Positions 62,991 to 64,000 of a stretch of DNA of 64,000 bases are shown here, one piece after another. The notes beneath the pieces were generated by a model. The model was not told the DNA's origin. It worked only from the letters and a program-made list of their open reading frames with translations, and did no database searches. A program made the translations under genes and the position numbers. How positions within the stretch are numbered: the first letter of the stretch is position 1; each line of letters starts with the position of its first letter. Source of the DNA: Pseudomonas oryzihabitans (GTDB lineage Bacteria > Pseudomonadota > Gammaproteobacteria > Pseudomonadales > Pseudomonadaceae); the NCBI RefSeq assembly GCF_006384975.1, contig NZ_CP021645.1, positions 5,050,001-5,114,000 of the forward strand, read 5' to 3'.

Positions 62991-64000
62991 TCAGCCCCAG
63001 CTACCGACGCCGCGTTCGCCGGCGGCGACGGTGCTGGCGACGTCCTGCAGATCGTGCACGCCTACCAGTTGGATGAGCGAATCCGCGCTCTTGATCTCGG
63101 TGCCGCCGCCGCCGATATCGTAGTAGACGTAGGTGTCCTGGCCGTAGTGGAAGACCGCAGCATGGACCTTGTCGATAGTGACCTGGGCTACCTGTTGCAG
63201 GGCATCGTAGAGACTGGTGGTGCCCTTTAGGGCGACATCCGCCACGGTGGTGACCGCCTCTTCCTTGAAAAACGCCTGCTGGAAGATGATCTGATCATCC
63301 TTGGCGTTGTAGTCGGTCACGGTCACATGGTTGGCCACCAGCGAACGATTGGCCGCGGCGGTGCTGCTGTTGTCAAAGTTGACCAGGGTGGAGGTCAGCA
63401 CGTTGAGGGTGTCGTTACCCGCACCCAGGGTCACGATGGCGCCGTGGCCGAAGCTGCCGCTCAGGTTGGCGTTGTGGGCGGCCACGCCCTTGGTGAACAG
63501 CAGGGCGACATCGTCATTGCCGGCGCCGGCCTTGACGATCACATCGGCCTGCTGGATGTGGACGCCGATGTTGTCGTCGCCGGCGCCGGTGTCCAGGGTG
63601 ATGGCCTTGACCCGGGAGTTGGCGAGAGCGGCGACGCTCTCGAGTTCCGGGGCGGTGAGGGTGCTGACCTGGACCGAGTCACCGCCGCTGCCGGTGGTCA
63701 CGGACTTGAGCAAGGCGCTCTGGCTGGCATAGGTGTATTGCACGCCATCGTTGTAGCCATGGAGGAAGTCGATGGACAGGCCAACTGTCGACTTGGAGCC
63801 ATCGAAGGTCTGCAGGCTATCGAAGTTATCCAGCGTGATGATGTCGCTTTCGTGGAATTCGTTGGTCGGCACGTCGGTGAGGCTGACCGTGAGCTTGGCG
63901 ATGCTCGAATCCAGGGTGTCTATGCCGGTGGTGGTGCCGCGGGTATGACCGTCGAGACGCGTCAGCTGGCCTTCGTAATGGCCGGTCAGATTGAGTTCGG
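62991..64000 (-). CDS. C-terminal part of a large repeat-type surface protein (cut by window edge)
   Basis: At least 336 residues, open to the right edge. Upstream residues read ELNLTGHYEGQLTRLDGHTR and continue without a start. RTX-like Gly/Asp repeats typical of calcium-binding secreted proteins appear as GSGGDSVQV, DTGAGDDNIGVHIQ, KAGAGNDDVALLF and LGAGNDTLNVL. The C-terminal end (FHYGQDTYVYYDIGGGGTEI, QLVGVHDLQDVAS) resembles the bluetail-type C-terminal domain of putative surface proteins. Likely a type I-secreted adhesin or similar. The size and N-terminal half are unknown. Confidence 0.75.
   Translation of the reverse strand, partial: ELNLTGHYEGQLTRLDGHTRGTTTGIDTLDSSIAKLTVSLTDVPTNEFHESDIITLDNFDSLQTFDGSKSTVGLSIDFLHGYNDGVQYTYASQSALLKSVTTGSGGDSVQVSTLTAPELESVAALANSRVKAITLDTGAGDDNIGVHIQQADVIVKAGAGNDDVALLFTKGVAAHNANLSGSFGHGAIVTLGAGNDTLNVLTSTLVNFDNSSTAAANRSLVANHVTVTDYNAKDDQIIFQQAFFKEEAVTTVADVALKGTTSLYDALQQVAQVTIDKVHAAVFHYGQDTYVYYDIGGGGTEIKSADSLIQLVGVHDLQDVASTVAAGERGVGSWG

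Overview
The window is GC-rich DNA from a gammaproteobacterium, most likely a Pseudomonas of the P. oryzihabitans/psychrotolerans type. That placement is an inference from the gene set (finR/fpr, a zinc-finger-less dksA2, xseA, guaBA, a MHYT-GGDEF-EAL protein, many REP-like hairpins) and from codon use; no 16S gene or other decisive marker is present. Nearly all of it is dense chromosomal backbone with short intergenic gaps. No tRNA, rRNA or CRISPR array was seen.

Layout. 1-4630: assimilatory nitrate/nitrite reduction, with nasA (cut by the left edge) divergent from nirB-nirD; both genes have a leader RNA ending in an intrinsic terminator and carrying hexaloop hairpins of the NasT/ANTAR antitermination kind. 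4640-5480: a decayed IS481-family element lodged in an intergenic hairpin. 5485-16882: mixed housekeeping and envelope genes (GST, MscS-type channel, lipoproteins, lldD with a divergent LysR gene, M23 peptidase, MRJP/yellow-like protein, purine nucleoside permease-like protein, xseA). 17136-23083: a complete L-threonate/D-erythronate catabolic operon (gntR, ltnD, otnK, otnC, gntP permease, otnI). 23239-43943: dksA2 behind a Zur-box-like palindrome, pdxY, finR/fpr, a MHYT-GGDEF-EAL protein, ppnN, trmO, two HAD genes, a hybrid sensor kinase, a zinc metallopeptidase, an alcohol dehydrogenase, a LysR/SDR pair and a TSUP permease. 44108-51494: a 2-hydroxyacid dehydrogenase, then an iron-siderophore uptake cluster (ATPase, two permeases, binding protein, TonB receptor) with a Fur-box-like promoter at the receptor. 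51526-54806: guaB-guaA and a strong terminator.

54807-59580 is visibly AT-richer and looks acquired. It holds two convergent genes of defence type: a protein with a C-terminal HEPN-like RX4H motif, and an 812-residue AAA_13 ATPase with a CPFC motif and a C-terminal R-E-H set resembling the RloC/PrrC anticodon nucleases. It lies directly downstream of guaA, a known integration locus for genomic islands, and is the best candidate here for an under-described system. The window closes with a GGDEF-EAL protein, a 239-bp MITE-like element with 35-bp terminal inverted repeats, a DJ-1/PfpI protein and the C-terminal part of a large calcium-binding-type surface protein that runs off the right edge.

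Several families of intergenic palindromes recur (the GTAGGTTGGG, GTGGAAAAC, CGCGGCCAT and CCCTCACCCC families). They appear to supply gene ends and, in one case, a stop codon.
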